64,000 nt of DNA, taken from contig JAAFIG010000016.1 of NCBI GenBank assembly GCA_013298595.1, forward strand, positions 1 to 64,000, written 5' to 3'. The notes under the pieces were generated by a model. That model had not been told where the DNA came from. It saw nothing but the letters and a program-made list of their open reading frames with translations, and searched no databases. Source of the DNA: Deinococcales bacterium (GTDB lineage: Bacteria > Deinococcota > Deinococci > Deinococcales > JAAFIG01). The first letter of the stretch is position 1; each line of letters opens with the position of its first letter. This document shows, piece after piece, positions 8,204 through 16,003 of this stretch. Made by a program: the position numbers and the translations under genes.

Positions 8204-8914
8204 ATGAATGTTCGTATCCGTGATGTTCTACTCGGTATTGGTTTGACGCTTGCAGGAGTTGCTTTTGCCCAATCTATAACACGCAATTTAAACCTCACTA
8301 TCAATGGAAAACCTGTTAGTAGTAAAGCGGTTGTTATTCAAAACCAAAACTATGTACCCGTCAATGCCTTAACTGCCTTAGGGATCAAAAGTAGTCTCAC
8401 AGGTAATACCTTAGCCCTCTCGAGTGCCGTCGAAGGTGGAGCCAATCAAATCTCGGCACTTGAAGGGTGTCTTGGTGAAACATTGTTTAATGGCATGTTA
8501 AGGGTCAAAATTTCCGAACTCGTTCGCCTCGAAACACTTGGTATAACCCAATGGAATGGTTTCAAGGGCTGGGCTTTGAATGCCGAATTTAAAAATGGCA
8601 CCAACGAACGTCTCAGCCCTTTTGATATGGGTTTGAATGCTGCGCCAACCATCGTCCGAGCCAGCGGTTCATTACTCAGTGCCGACACCACAGGACTTGG
8701 TACTCGAGATTGGAGTAAAGTCCGCGATGTCGCATTACTGCCAGGAGCCAGTGTTGTGCATCAGATTAAATTTATTGATGATGAAAGTGCACCAGAAGCC
8801 TTACCATCAAAACTGATTTTGCAAATAGATACCACCAAAGTCAAACCTAAAATCAATGCGAAATACACCATCAAAGACCCAAGTTTTCGCTTTAACTTAA
8901 CATGTCAAAAATAG
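8204..8914 (+). CDS. Secreted protein with copper-amine-oxidase N-terminal-like domain
   Basis: 236 residues. A signal peptide (MNVRIRDVLLGIGLTLAGVA, cleavage likely after AFA at residue 22) precedes a domain with INGKPVSSKAVVIQNQ, YVPVNALTALG and ALSS. This is the stalk-like repeat annotated as copper amine oxidase N-terminal-like, common in exported proteins of Gram-positives and Deinococcota. The rest (residues about 80-236) has an immunoglobulin-like beta pattern and two Cys. The start was fixed by GGAGG seven bases upstream of the ATG at 8204; the longer open frame has no such site. It is probably on the cell surface or in the periplasm; binding partner unknown. Confidence 0.7.
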   Translation: MNVRIRDVLLGIGLTLAGVAFAQSITRNLNLTINGKPVSSKAVVIQNQNYVPVNALTALGIKSSLTGNTLALSSAVEGGANQISALEGCLGETLFNGMLRVKISELVRLETLGITQWNGFKGWALNAEFKNGTNERLSPFDMGLNAAPTIVRASGSLLSADTTGLGTRDWSKVRDVALLPGASVVHQIKFIDDESAPEALPSKLILQIDTTKVKPKINAKYTIKDPSFRFNLTCQK

Positions 8915-8924
8915 GATACATGGT

Positions 8925-9335
8925 TCACTCGAGGGCTGCACTGGCAAAATTAACCGAGAATGTCGAACACCAAATGACAACACTGTTAAATTTTGAGATA
9001 TCCACGCTGCTAGGCACAACATAATTTTGTGAACCATTGGTACTTTTTAAATCACCCAGATTCACAAACGCATTACTCGAGACAACCGCACTTGAGCTTG
9101 GTTTCACAGCCGCTGACAAATACACCTCGAGTTTAGGTCCGTTCTCGGTTTGGAATTGCTCAAGGCGAACAACATACGAACCATCCAAATTTTTCAGCAA
9201 TTGAGCCGTGCCGCTTCCTGTGTGAACCACATTATAAAACATGCCACTACGCTCGAGCCTACCAATGCTTGGATCGGTAATTTTTTGAGTATTTGTGCAA
9301 GACACAAAAAGCAGTAGAAGGATTAAATATCGCAT
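8925..9335 (-). CDS. DM13-domain lipoprotein
   Basis: 136 residues. A short lipoprotein signal (RYLILLLLFVSC, lipobox FVSC) is followed by a DM13 domain: GRLERSGMFYNVVHTGSGTA, the core DGSYVVRLEQFQTENGPKL, LEVYLS, the LGDLKSTNGSQNY turn and the conserved cysteine in SVVIWCSTFSVNFA. DM13 domains are proposed to take part in redox or hydroxylation reactions; the single conserved Cys is present. The ATG at 9335 puts the signal peptide at the N-terminus and has TATCTT 4 nt upstream. Confidence 0.8.
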   Translation of the reverse strand: MRYLILLLLFVSCTNTQKITDPSIGRLERSGMFYNVVHTGSGTAQLLKNLDGSYVVRLEQFQTENGPKLEVYLSAAVKPSSSAVVSSNAFVNLGDLKSTNGSQNYVVPSSVDISKFNSVVIWCSTFSVNFASAALE

Positions 9336-9379
9336 TTCTAAGATACGTGGCACAGGCGTAGAGAGTTCAATTAGTCAAC

Positions 9380-9421
9380 AAAAAGCCTAACACTCGAGTC
9401 AATAACAACACTCGAGGTTAG
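9380..9421 (-). terminator. Intrinsic terminator of the cupin gene, stem built from two CTCGAG copies
   Basis: Read on the minus strand, CTAACCTCGAG (9421-9411), a 12-nt loop, then CTCGAGTGTTAG (9398-9387) form a stem with one bulged base, followed by a T run (plus-strand A run 9380-9384). It lies 25 bp past the cupin stop codon. Confidence 0.5.
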
Positions 9422-9445
9422 CAACCAAAAATGTTGTTTTAAGCT

Positions 9446-9916
9446 TTACTGAGCATTTTTATCGTAAGGAATAATTTTATCCCACTCGTCGGCAGCACTT
9501 CTCGAGACAACTGCCACAACTTCTTCGCTATCTGATAAATTATAGACTTCGTGTGGCACCCCAGGTTCGATGTAAATAAAATCGCCTGCTTCGTGTTCAA
9601 CACTTTTTGTCAGACCTTCACCGTACAGGTGGCGCAAATGTCCTTGTAGAATATACAGAATCACTTCAAAACCATCATGGATATGTGCATAGGCGATGCC
9701 ACTTGGTGCAATGGTGGCAACATTCATCGATAAGGCTTTGGTACCAGCATTCTTACCACTGATACCTTGTTTATACCGAATACCATTCCAACCACGGTTT
9801 TTACCCCCACCACGCACAGTTTTAATACCACCACCATCTTCAACAAAGCTTGGATCAACCTCTGAACCCACAAGATTGCCACTATCGCCAACACGTCCTT
9901 TATATGTTTCGGTCAT
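9446..9916 (-). CDS. Cupin-domain protein
   Basis: 156 residues, a single RmlC-type cupin. Cupin motif 1 is visible as YAHIHDGFEVILYILQG (ligands His, His, Glu) and motif 2 as GDFIYIEPGVPHEVYN (His). The N-terminal third is Gly-rich and unstructured. Such small cupins act as metal-dependent isomerases, dioxygenases or sensors; the reaction cannot be told. The ATG at 9916 has TAAACT 6 nt upstream, so it is probably leaderless, and a hairpin terminator follows. Confidence 0.82.
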   Translation of the reverse strand: MTETYKGRVGDSGNLVGSEVDPSFVEDGGGIKTVRGGGKNRGWNGIRYKQGISGKNAGTKALSMNVATIAPSGIAYAHIHDGFEVILYILQGHLRHLYGEGLTKSVEHEAGDFIYIEPGVPHEVYNLSDSEEVVAVVSRSAADEWDKIIPYDKNAQ

Positions 9917-9922
9917 GGGCTT

Positions 9923-9928
9923 AGTTTA
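9923..9928 (-). promoter_or_regulatory. -10 box of the cupin gene
   Basis: TAAACT on the minus strand, with the 6-nt gap AAGCCC before the ATG at 9916. It overlaps the last codons of the upstream gene, which ends at 9926. Confidence 0.45.
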
Positions 9929-10885
9929 CAGCGACTCGAGCCGTCGTGTGAACTCTCGAGCCACGGGCACACCAAACATCTGTTCGAGCCAATGGGCAAT
10001 AGTAGCGGCGTTGGCTGTGGCAATATCTGGATATTGCATAGTCATCAGACGCAGGGCAGAATCTCCGATTTCCTCGAGTAGCACAACTGCGGCAATCTGC
10101 CAAGAGTTTGGTTTGGTAACAAAGATTGGCTCAGCAGCAATTTCTGGAAGTTCGGCAACAGCAACTTCTACAGGTTCGGCAATGATCACTTCCGTTGGTT
10201 TAGCAGTATTCACTTGTGCTGGATCAATTTCTACATCACTCGGTTCAACTGCTACAAATTCCATTTCGGTTTGTAAAAAATCTAGTACCTGACTTTTAAC
10301 AAAAACATCTGCGGAAACACTGCCAGTCACCACAATCAAATGCAAATCACCACACTCAAATTGATAAGGCAAATCAGGATTTTCTAAAACCAGACTATCA
10401 ATAAAAAACCAGACTCGAGCTTGGTTCTGGTAATGCCAAACTACAGCTCCAGAAAAAACCGTGTTTTGCAATTGCTCAAACAACAAAGCTGGGTCTATCT
10501 GGGCTGCTAACACAGATTCCCAAATGGGTTGTGTTGGTAATACCATGATTGTTTCTAGCGTTGTCATAGGTAATTTTCGTAATTGGGCTTGACTATGGGC
10601 TAAGCGTACTCTGGCTCGAGATAAACCTCGGCTGCGGGTTTCGATACCCGTTTCGGTTTCGCACCAAGCTTGGGACAGTTTACCTTGCACAAAAAACATC
10701 ACTGCAAAAACCCTATTGGCTTCTCGAACCAAGATACAGCCATTAAAATGCTCGTACTGCAAGCCAGCAATAAATGGTTGCGTAATTTCCGAGCCTTCAA
10801 TCCAAGCTGCACCTTCGACCTGCAAAGCTGCCATGATTTCAGCAAACGCAACAGGCGATAATACCTCGAGCAACCCAACTTCCAT
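9926..10885 (-). CDS. Hypothetical protein, possibly DUF4388-like, 319 residues
   Basis: The N-terminal part (MEVGLLEVLSPVAFAEIM, then GAAWIEGSEI and FIAGLQ, GCILVREANRVFAVMFFVQG) recalls the DUF4388/PATAN-like domain seen in regulatory proteins of Deinococcota and myxobacteria. A middle domain (residues about 130-230) has a similar strand-helix pattern (GAVVWHYQNQARVWFFIDSL), suggesting an internal repeat. A low-complexity acidic Pro/Glu/Ala linker (repeats of AEPVEV type, about residues 245-285) leads to a helical C-terminus. The start ATG follows TACGCT by 7 nt. Function unknown; the domain guess is tentative. Confidence 0.5.
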   Translation of the reverse strand: MEVGLLEVLSPVAFAEIMAALQVEGAAWIEGSEITQPFIAGLQYEHFNGCILVREANRVFAVMFFVQGKLSQAWCETETGIETRSRGLSRARVRLAHSQAQLRKLPMTTLETIMVLPTQPIWESVLAAQIDPALLFEQLQNTVFSGAVVWHYQNQARVWFFIDSLVLENPDLPYQFECGDLHLIVVTGSVSADVFVKSQVLDFLQTEMEFVAVEPSDVEIDPAQVNTAKPTEVIIAEPVEVAVAELPEIAAEPIFVTKPNSWQIAAVVLLEEIGDSALRLMTMQYPDIATANAATIAHWLEQMFGVPVAREFTRRLESL

Positions 10886-10892
10886 ATTGCTA

Positions 10893-10898
10893 AGCGTA
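10893..10898 (-). promoter_or_regulatory. -10 box of the 319-aa gene
   Basis: TACGCT on the minus strand, 7 nt before the ATG at 10885; it decides between this start and the longer frame reaching into the tandem duplication. Confidence 0.4.
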
Positions 10899-10904
10899 AC
10901 ATTT

Positions 10905-10952
10905 ACGACCCTTGCACCTCGAGAAACTACGACCCTTGTACCTCGAGAAACT
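10905..10952. repeat. 24-bp tandem duplication at the 3' end of kptA
   Basis: 10905-10928 and 10929-10952 are identical except for one base (C/T). Each unit contains one CTCGAG. The copy nearer kptA encodes its last residues and stop; the other lies just beyond the stop. Confidence 0.85.
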
Positions 10953-11478
10953 CCGTTGGGACAGCATCTACCAGCCAAACACCATTTTCAGAACAATAAA
11001 ACTGGTGCCCAGCATTGTGCATCTCGAGCGCTCGAATATGCAAAATAACAGGTTTACCATGCCGACTACCAACCCGAAAAGCTGTTTCCAAATCTTTAGA
11101 CAAATGCACATGATGTCGGTTCATACGCTGCAAACCAGTCTCGAGAATAGAAGCAACAGACCCGATGGTTGTGCCATGAAACAATAGCTCTGGTGGCTCG
11201 AGTGGAATTAATGCCAGATCAACCTCTACACTATGTCCCTGATTTGCCCGAATTTTACTGCCACTGGTGTCAAAACTAAAACGCTGCTTATCGTTCAGAC
11301 GTACCACATCATTCAGTTCGGCTCGAGAAATGGTAAAGCCTTTACGATTCAAAGCTGTTAATAAAGCATCTACTGCCACCCAACCAGCCTCCTCGAGTTT
11401 CAAACCCAGACTTTCAGGTTTATGACGCAAGGCTTTGGACATGGTTTTACTTATTTGTACAACACGATTGTTTTCCAT
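10927..11478 (-). CDS. kptA: RNA 2'-phosphotransferase (Tpt1/KptA family)
   Basis: Transfers an internal 2'-phosphate from RNA to NAD, giving ADP-ribose 1'',2''-cyclic phosphate. 183 residues. Family landmarks: SKALRHKPESLGL at the N-terminus (conserved Arg-His), the winged-helix part with GWVAVDALL and the RFSFD strand, IRANQGHSVEVD, LLFHGTT (NAD-binding His-Gly-Thr), the HHVHLS block with DLETAFRVGSRHGKPVIL, and FYCSENGVWL. In eukaryotes it acts in tRNA splicing; in bacteria the substrate is unknown. The ATG at 11478 starts at the domain edge. The gene end is partly duplicated (10905-10952). It diverges from an RNase Z-like gene. Confidence 0.92.
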   Translation of the reverse strand: MENNRVVQISKTMSKALRHKPESLGLKLEEAGWVAVDALLTALNRKGFTISRAELNDVVRLNDKQRFSFDTSGSKIRANQGHSVEVDLALIPLEPPELLFHGTTIGSVASILETGLQRMNRHHVHLSKDLETAFRVGSRHGKPVILHIRALEMHNAGHQFYCSENGVWLVDAVPTEFLEVQGS

Positions 11479-11576
11479 AGGCTCTATTGTGCCGCAAAAC
11501 ACTGGCAATTGACTCTGCGAGATGGCGTAGCCAAATTCTAAGCGCATAGACCAATGGCAAAACCACGGTCATGCGT

Positions 11577-11582
11577 TAAACT
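11577..11582 (+). promoter_or_regulatory. -10 box of the RNase Z-like gene
   Basis: TAAACT followed by the 7 nt CGAGCCT and the ATG at 11590; part of a CTCGAG copy falls in the box-to-start gap. It selects this start over the frame opening at 11554. Confidence 0.5.
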
Positions 11583-11589
11583 CGAGCCT

Positions 11590-12591
11590 ATGTCCATCGA
11601 GCTTTCGGTTCTCGGCAATGCGGGTCAGGATAATGCTGCTTTTGTCAAAATAGACACAGGTCAGGCAATTCATAGATTGCTTTTTGACTGTGGTGAAAAT
11701 ACCATCTCGAGTCTTGAGTATAACGAAATCCTCAGCATAGATCAGGTTTTTTTCTCGCATTTACATATGGATCATATTGCTGGTTTTGATGGTTTTTTTC
11801 GGGGTTTATACGCTCGAGATAGCAAAAAAAATATGATTTGGGGTCCAAACCACACGGCTCGGATTATGCAACACCGATTTTGCGGCACCTTATGGAATTT
11901 ACATCACATTATGAACGCCACTTGGCACGTCCACGACATTCTCGAGGATATGATTCGCCCATACCGTTACGAATTATCAGATGCTTTTGAAAATGCGTAT
12001 CTCGAGCCAAAAAAACCAAATACAGGCGTTGTTCTCAAGCACCCAGATTACAATGTGCAAGCGATTATTCTTGACCATAAAACCCCAAGCATCGCTTATA
12101 TTATTCGTGAGACCGACCATACCAACCTCGAGCCTGAACGTATGAAAGCATTGGGTTTACAACCAGGTGCTTGGGTACGCGATCTGAAAAACCCAAACTT
12201 TGCAGCAGAAATTCTGATGATTGCAGGGAAATCTTATCCAGTCAAAGCGTTACGCGAAGAATTGCTAAGCACTACTCGAGGTGATAGCGTTGCTTACCTA
12301 ACCGATTTTATTCTTAATCAAGAAGCCGTGGATAAACTCCGACCCGCCTTACAGGGTGTGCGTTTAATGCTTTGTGAAAGCCAGTATTTGCACATTGATC
12401 TCGAGATGGCAGAACGCAATTATCACATGACCAACAAACAAGTGGCAGAGTTAGCTGCTAAATCTGGTGTTCAAGAGTTAATGCTCTTTCATATCTCGGA
12501 ACGCTACAACCTCGAGGAACGCCAACAAATGCTTACTGAAACCCAAAAGATATTTGCTAACAGCAAATTTCCAAATCACTGGGAAATCTAA
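11590..12591 (+). CDS. RNase Z-like metallo-beta-lactamase protein
   Basis: 333 residues of the ElaC/RNase Z branch of the MBL superfamily. Motif II is FSHLHMDHIAGFDGFF; later ligands are the His of ILDHKTPSIAY, the Asp of VAYLTDF and the His of LMLFHISERY, with the CESQYL and NYHMTNKQVAELA blocks typical of RNase Z. The spacing is longer than in tRNase Z proper, with an insert (residues about 95-140) rich in His and Trp (WNLHHIMNATWHVHD), so a role in tRNA 3' processing is likely but not certain. It is transcribed away from kptA, itself an RNA-repair enzyme. Confidence 0.75.
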   Translation: MSIELSVLGNAGQDNAAFVKIDTGQAIHRLLFDCGENTISSLEYNEILSIDQVFFSHLHMDHIAGFDGFFRGLYARDSKKNMIWGPNHTARIMQHRFCGTLWNLHHIMNATWHVHDILEDMIRPYRYELSDAFENAYLEPKKPNTGVVLKHPDYNVQAIILDHKTPSIAYIIRETDHTNLEPERMKALGLQPGAWVRDLKNPNFAAEILMIAGKSYPVKALREELLSTTRGDSVAYLTDFILNQEAVDKLRPALQGVRLMLCESQYLHIDLEMAERNYHMTNKQVAELAAKSGVQELMLFHISERYNLEERQQMLTETQKIFANSKFPNHWEI

Positions 12592-12646
12592 AGTATCACT
12601 GTGCAAAATCTCATCAAAAAACAGGGAAAATCATAAAAACCACTAC

Positions 12647-12652
12647 TATGCT
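12647..12652 (+). promoter_or_regulatory. -10 box of the DUF6174 gene
   Basis: TATGCT, then CGAAGT (6 nt), then the ATG at 12659. Confidence 0.4.
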
Positions 12653-12658
12653 CGAAGT

Positions 12659-13093
12659 ATGAAAAAATTTTTGTTTATACTGATACTTGGCACAATGACA
12701 TTAGCTGCACCATTTACACCAAAAGACCAAACCCTTGCCAGCCTAACCAAACTCGAGAATGCTTGGAAAGCCCAGAAAATCAAAAACTATAGTTTCACCC
12801 TCGAGCGATCCTGCTTTTGCGCCCCAAAAAGTGGTTCGATGCAATTTAAAGTCAGTAATGGCACAAGCAAAATCAGTAATGTCAGCAAAGGCTTAAATGC
12901 CAACGATCTGATGGCATTCTCGAGTATCGAAAAGCTGTACTCCAGAATGAAAACTGTCCTGCAAAAAGGTGGACGAGTTGCCTTAGTCATGTACTCACAA
13001 CGTGGTTATCCAACCCAGATTACGCTTGACCAGAACATCAAAACCACCGATGACGAATTGTATTTAACGATTTCAAATTTCAAGACATTTTGA
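12659..13093 (+). CDS. Exported DUF6174-like protein
   Basis: 144 residues with a signal peptide (KKFLFILILGTMTLA, cleavage around residue 17-19). The mature part starts with a helix (TLASLTKLENAWKAQ) and the hallmark KNYSFTLERSCFCAPKSG, where Trp, Tyr and the Cys-x-Cys pair match DUF6174, followed by strands and VMYSQRGYPTQITLD near the end. The family is found as exported small proteins of unknown role. The start is supported by TATGCT 6 nt upstream. Confidence 0.72.
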   Translation: MKKFLFILILGTMTLAAPFTPKDQTLASLTKLENAWKAQKIKNYSFTLERSCFCAPKSGSMQFKVSNGTSKISNVSKGLNANDLMAFSSIEKLYSRMKTVLQKGGRVALVMYSQRGYPTQITLDQNIKTTDDELYLTISNFKTF

Positions 13094-13100
13094 TTATCGT

Positions 13101-13415
13101 TCATGGGATCGATACAACTCTGACAGCTTGACCATGAACTTGCTTGTATGCCTCGAGCACTTCTGTCAGTTCAACATTTTCTTGACGCGCTAATCGTTCA
13201 ATAAAAGGCACAAACCACATCACCCCAGCAATCTCGAGATGATTTTTCCATTGTGGCTCGAGGGCTTGTTGGGCACTAAATCGCCCATAGCCACTGCTGT
13301 GTCCGCTGCCTTCCCAGAAAATAATCGGGTTTTTTTGGTCATCTGGGACAAAATCTACGCCATATGGAAAAGATTGTCTTGTGCCCTGCCCAAGTTCGTA
13401 AATATTTTCTGTCAT
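13101..13415 (-). CDS. Hypothetical protein, 104 residues
   Basis: A soluble single-domain protein with the aromatic-rich centre FVPDDQKNPIIFWEGSGHSS and a helical C-terminal half (FVPFIERLARQENVELTEVL). No family recognised and no signal peptide. The ATG at 13415 has TAGAAT 6 nt upstream, favouring it over the TTG two codons earlier. It ends 7 bp from the convergent DUF6174-like gene. Confidence 0.65.
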   Translation of the reverse strand: MTENIYELGQGTRQSFPYGVDFVPDDQKNPIIFWEGSGHSSGYGRFSAQQALEPQWKNHLEIAGVMWFVPFIERLARQENVELTEVLEAYKQVHGQAVRVVSIP

Positions 13416-13421
13416 ACGCAA

Positions 13422-13427
13422 ATTCTA
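13422..13427 (-). promoter_or_regulatory. -10 box of the 104-aa gene
   Basis: TAGAAT on the minus strand with the 6-nt gap TTGCGT to the ATG at 13415. Confidence 0.5.
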
Positions 13428-13544
13428 ATCTGTTTTCAAATCAGAAATAACGCTCGAGGGAAAAGCGTGGTTGTGCAAAAATCACAGGTACTTCTTGGAT
13501 CTCATGTTAACCTCCTGAGCGTAAAAACTCGAGGAGATTTTTTA

Positions 13545-14075
13545 ATGAATTACATTTTCAAAGCACTATTTATCTTAGCTTTTTTAACTGCTTGTGGACC
13601 ATCTTTATATCCTTCAGGGACTCGTGGTAACCCTGTACCAACTTCCCGAACTGTGGTAGCTAAAGTACAAAGTAATAACGAGACATTTGTACGAGTTGCT
13701 GGTCCAGCAGGTTTACTACCAGCCAGTATTTTTGCCCAAGAAGAATTGAAATTCACCAGTTATAACGAAATCGCTCCTGGTGCAACACGGCGCATTATCG
13801 TTAATTGGATTGAACAAGTTTCAACAAATGCACCAACCAATTGGAAATTAGAAATTGTGCGTCAAGAAGGTGTTGCTACAATTACAGAATCACGATCTAC
13901 TGGTACAGGCATCTCATATAAAGTTTCTTATACACTTGAATTAATTGTCAGTGTCAAAGTTCCAGCAGGTACACCTGCTGGTTCGTATCCAATCACCATG
14001 ACCATTGCAGAAATAGCGCGCAAACAAAATACTGGACCTGTATACCTGAATCTCGAAGTGCCAAAATCTGAGTAA
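13545..14075 (+). CDS. Lipoprotein, 176 residues, unknown function
   Basis: A classic lipoprotein signal (NYIFKALFILAFLTAC, lipobox LTAC at residue 17) is followed by a Pro/Ser-rich linker and one beta-sandwich-like domain with repeated Thr/Val strands (PGATRRIIVNWIEQV, YTLELIVSVKVPAGTPAGSY, PVYLNLEVP). The fold is probably an immunoglobulin-like NEW3-type module. The start has GAGGAG, part of a CTCGAGGAG run, 8 nt upstream. The gene holds no exact CTCGAG, unlike its neighbours, which suggests later arrival or faster change. A strong terminator follows. Confidence 0.65.
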   Translation: MNYIFKALFILAFLTACGPSLYPSGTRGNPVPTSRTVVAKVQSNNETFVRVAGPAGLLPASIFAQEELKFTSYNEIAPGATRRIIVNWIEQVSTNAPTNWKLEIVRQEGVATITESRSTGTGISYKVSYTLELIVSVKVPAGTPAGSYPITMTIAEIARKQNTGPVYLNLEVPKSE

Positions 14076-14085
14076 ACACATTAAC

Positions 14086-14118
14086 AAAAACTGCCGCGCA
14101 AGTTGCGCGGCAGTTTTT
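14086..14118. terminator. Bidirectional intrinsic terminator
   Basis: Perfect inverted repeat with arms AAAAACTGCCGCGCAA and TTGCGCGGCAGTTTTT around a single G (effective loop a few bases), with A and T runs at the ends. It lies between the convergent lipoprotein gene and lepA and can serve both. Confidence 0.92.
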
Positions 14119-14120
14119 AT

Positions 14121-15917
14121 TTATTCGTCACTCGAGAGAACTGCTAAGAAAGCTTCTTGTGGCACTTCGACTGTGCCAATGGATTTCATGCGTTTGCGTC
14201 CTTTTTTCTGCTTATCAAGCAGTTTCTTTTTACGGCTGATATCGCCACCGTAACATTTGGCAAGCACATCTTTGCGGTAGGCTTTAACCGTGGCTCGAGC
14301 AATAATTTTTGCACCAATAGCTGCTTGGATGGGTACTGGGAACATTTGTCTTGGGATGACATCGCTCATTTTGTCGACAATTTTTCTGCCCATAAATTCG
14401 GATTTATCGCGGTGGCAAATAATTGCCAGTGCATCGACAATTTCGTTGTTGACCAGAATACCAACCTTTACCAAATCGTTTTCTTGGTAGCCAATTTGTT
14501 CGTAATCCATACTGGCATAACCTCGAGACAAGCTTTTTAAGCGGTCATGGAAATCGTAGAGCACTTCACCAAAGGGTACTTCGTAGCGTAGTTCGACGCG
14601 TTTACCAACATAAACCATATCTTTCATGTTGCCGCGTTTCTCGACCAGTAATTGCATGGCACTACCAACGTATTCTTCGGGCAATATAACCGACAGTTTA
14701 ATGTATGGCTCTTCGATTTTGTCTACGCGATCTGGGGTTGGTAGTTGCGCTGGGTTTTGCATTTCAAAAACGGTACCATCGGTTTTGGTGACTCGGTAAA
14801 CCACACTTGGAGCTGTGGCAATTAAATCCAAATCAAATTCGCGCTCGAGGCGTTCTTGAACAACTTCGGCGTGAAGTAAGCCCAAAAACCCGCAACGAAA
14901 ACCAAAGCCGAGCGCTTCGGAAGTTTCAGGTTCAAAGTGCAGCGCGGCATCGTTGAGTTGTAATTTCTCGAGGGCTTCGCGCATTCGGGGATAATCCGCT
15001 GTTTCGGTGGGGTATAAACCACTAAAAACCACAGGTTGTGATGGTTTGAATCCGGGGAATGGCTCGAGGGTAGGGCGGGTTGCACCAGTCACGGTATCGC
15101 CCACTTGGGCATCGTGGATGTCTTTGATATTGGCAGTGAACCAACCCACTTCACCTGCGCTGAGGGTATCAGTTTTTTCTAAGGCTGGGCGGAAAACACC
15201 GACTTCATCTACGATGCACTCTTTTTCGGTGTTCCAGAATTTCACTCGGTCACCCGATTTTAAGCCTCCCTCGAGCACTCGGATGAACGGGATCACACCT
15301 TGGTAACTGGTGTAAACACTATCAAAAACAAGGGCTTTGAGTGGATTACTGGCTTCCCCTGCGGGTGCAGGGATACGTTCGATGATTGCCTCGAGAATTT
15401 CGACCACACCTTCGCCTGTTTTACCACTGGCAAATAAGGCGTTCTCGGCAGGAATACCAATCACTTCCTCGAGTTCCATCGCACTTTCCACTGGCATGGC
15501 ACTGGGTAAATCTATTTTATTGACGATTGGCACAATAACTAAGTTACTTTCGACTGCTAAGTACGCATTAACAATGGTTTGGGCTTCGACCCCTTGGCTA
15601 GCATCCACCAGCAACAGCACACCTTCGCAAGCGGCTAGGCTTCTCGAGACTTCATAATTGAAATCCACGTGTCCTGGGGTATCTATCAAGTGAAAAGTGT
15701 AATGTTCACCGTTTTTAGCTAAGTAATCTAAACGCACAGGGGTGGCTTTAATGGTGATACCACGTTCGCGTTCCAAGTCGAGGGTATCGAGGGTTTGTTC
15801 GCGTTTATCACGAGCTGTCATTGCGCCACAAATCTCGAGGATTCGGTCTGCTAAGGTGCTTTTACCATGGTCTACATGGGCAATGATTGAAAAATTTCGG
15901 ATGTTAGTGTTGCTCAC
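14121..15917 (-). CDS. lepA: Elongation factor 4 (LepA), ribosome-associated GTPase
   Basis: 598 residues, full length. G1 is [14 protein letters not shown], switch [14 protein letters not shown]3 DTPGHVDF, G4 NKIDLPSA and G5 ASGKTGEG. Then come the EF-G-like domains II, III and V ([28 protein letters not shown] is LepA-specific) and the basic C-terminal domain ending [20 protein letters not shown]. The start is GTG. It back-translocates or remodels stalled ribosomes and aids translation under ionic or cold stress. The stop lies 3 bp from the shared terminator. Confidence 0.97.
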   Translation of the reverse strand: MSNTNIRNFSIIAHVDHGKSTLADRILEICGAMTARDKREQTLDTLDLERERGITIKATPVRLDYLAKNGEHYTFHLIDTPGHVDFNYEVSRSLAACEGVLLLVDASQGVEAQTIVNAYLAVESNLVIVPIVNKIDLPSAMPVESAMELEEVIGIPAENALFASGKTGEGVVEILEAIIERIPAPAGEASNPLKALVFDSVYTSYQGVIPFIRVLEGGLKSGDRVKFWNTEKECIVDEVGVFRPALEKTDTLSAGEVGWFTANIKDIHDAQVGDTVTGATRPTLEPFPGFKPSQPVVFSGLYPTETADYPRMREALEKLQLNDAALHFEPETSEALGFGFRCGFLGLLHAEVVQERLEREFDLDLIATAPSVVYRVTKTDGTVFEMQNPAQLPTPDRVDKIEEPYIKLSVILPEEYVGSAMQLLVEKRGNMKDMVYVGKRVELRYEVPFGEVLYDFHDRLKSLSRGYASMDYEQIGYQENDLVKVGILVNNEIVDALAIICHRDKSEFMGRKIVDKMSDVIPRQMFPVPIQAAIGAKIIARATVKAYRKDVLAKCYGGDISRKKKLLDKQKKGRKRMKSIGTVEVPQEAFLAVLSSDE

Positions 15918-15991
15918 AATAGTTGTTAGTGTATCAGGTGTTCACAGGGGCGTTTGCTGCTTTTGTGAGAAACCAACTCACATATCGGTTT

Positions 15992-15997
15992 TAGCCT
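15992..15997 (+). promoter_or_regulatory. -10 box of the GGR-like gene
   Basis: TAGCCT, then AGGTCT (6 nt), then the ATG at 16004. Confidence 0.45.
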
Positions 15998-16003
15998 AGG
16001 TCT

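Noticed and set aside
15007-15657. Open frames antisense to lepA
   Set aside because: lepA is full length with all GTPase motifs; the opposite frames have no start signals and low-complexity Ser/Thr composition.
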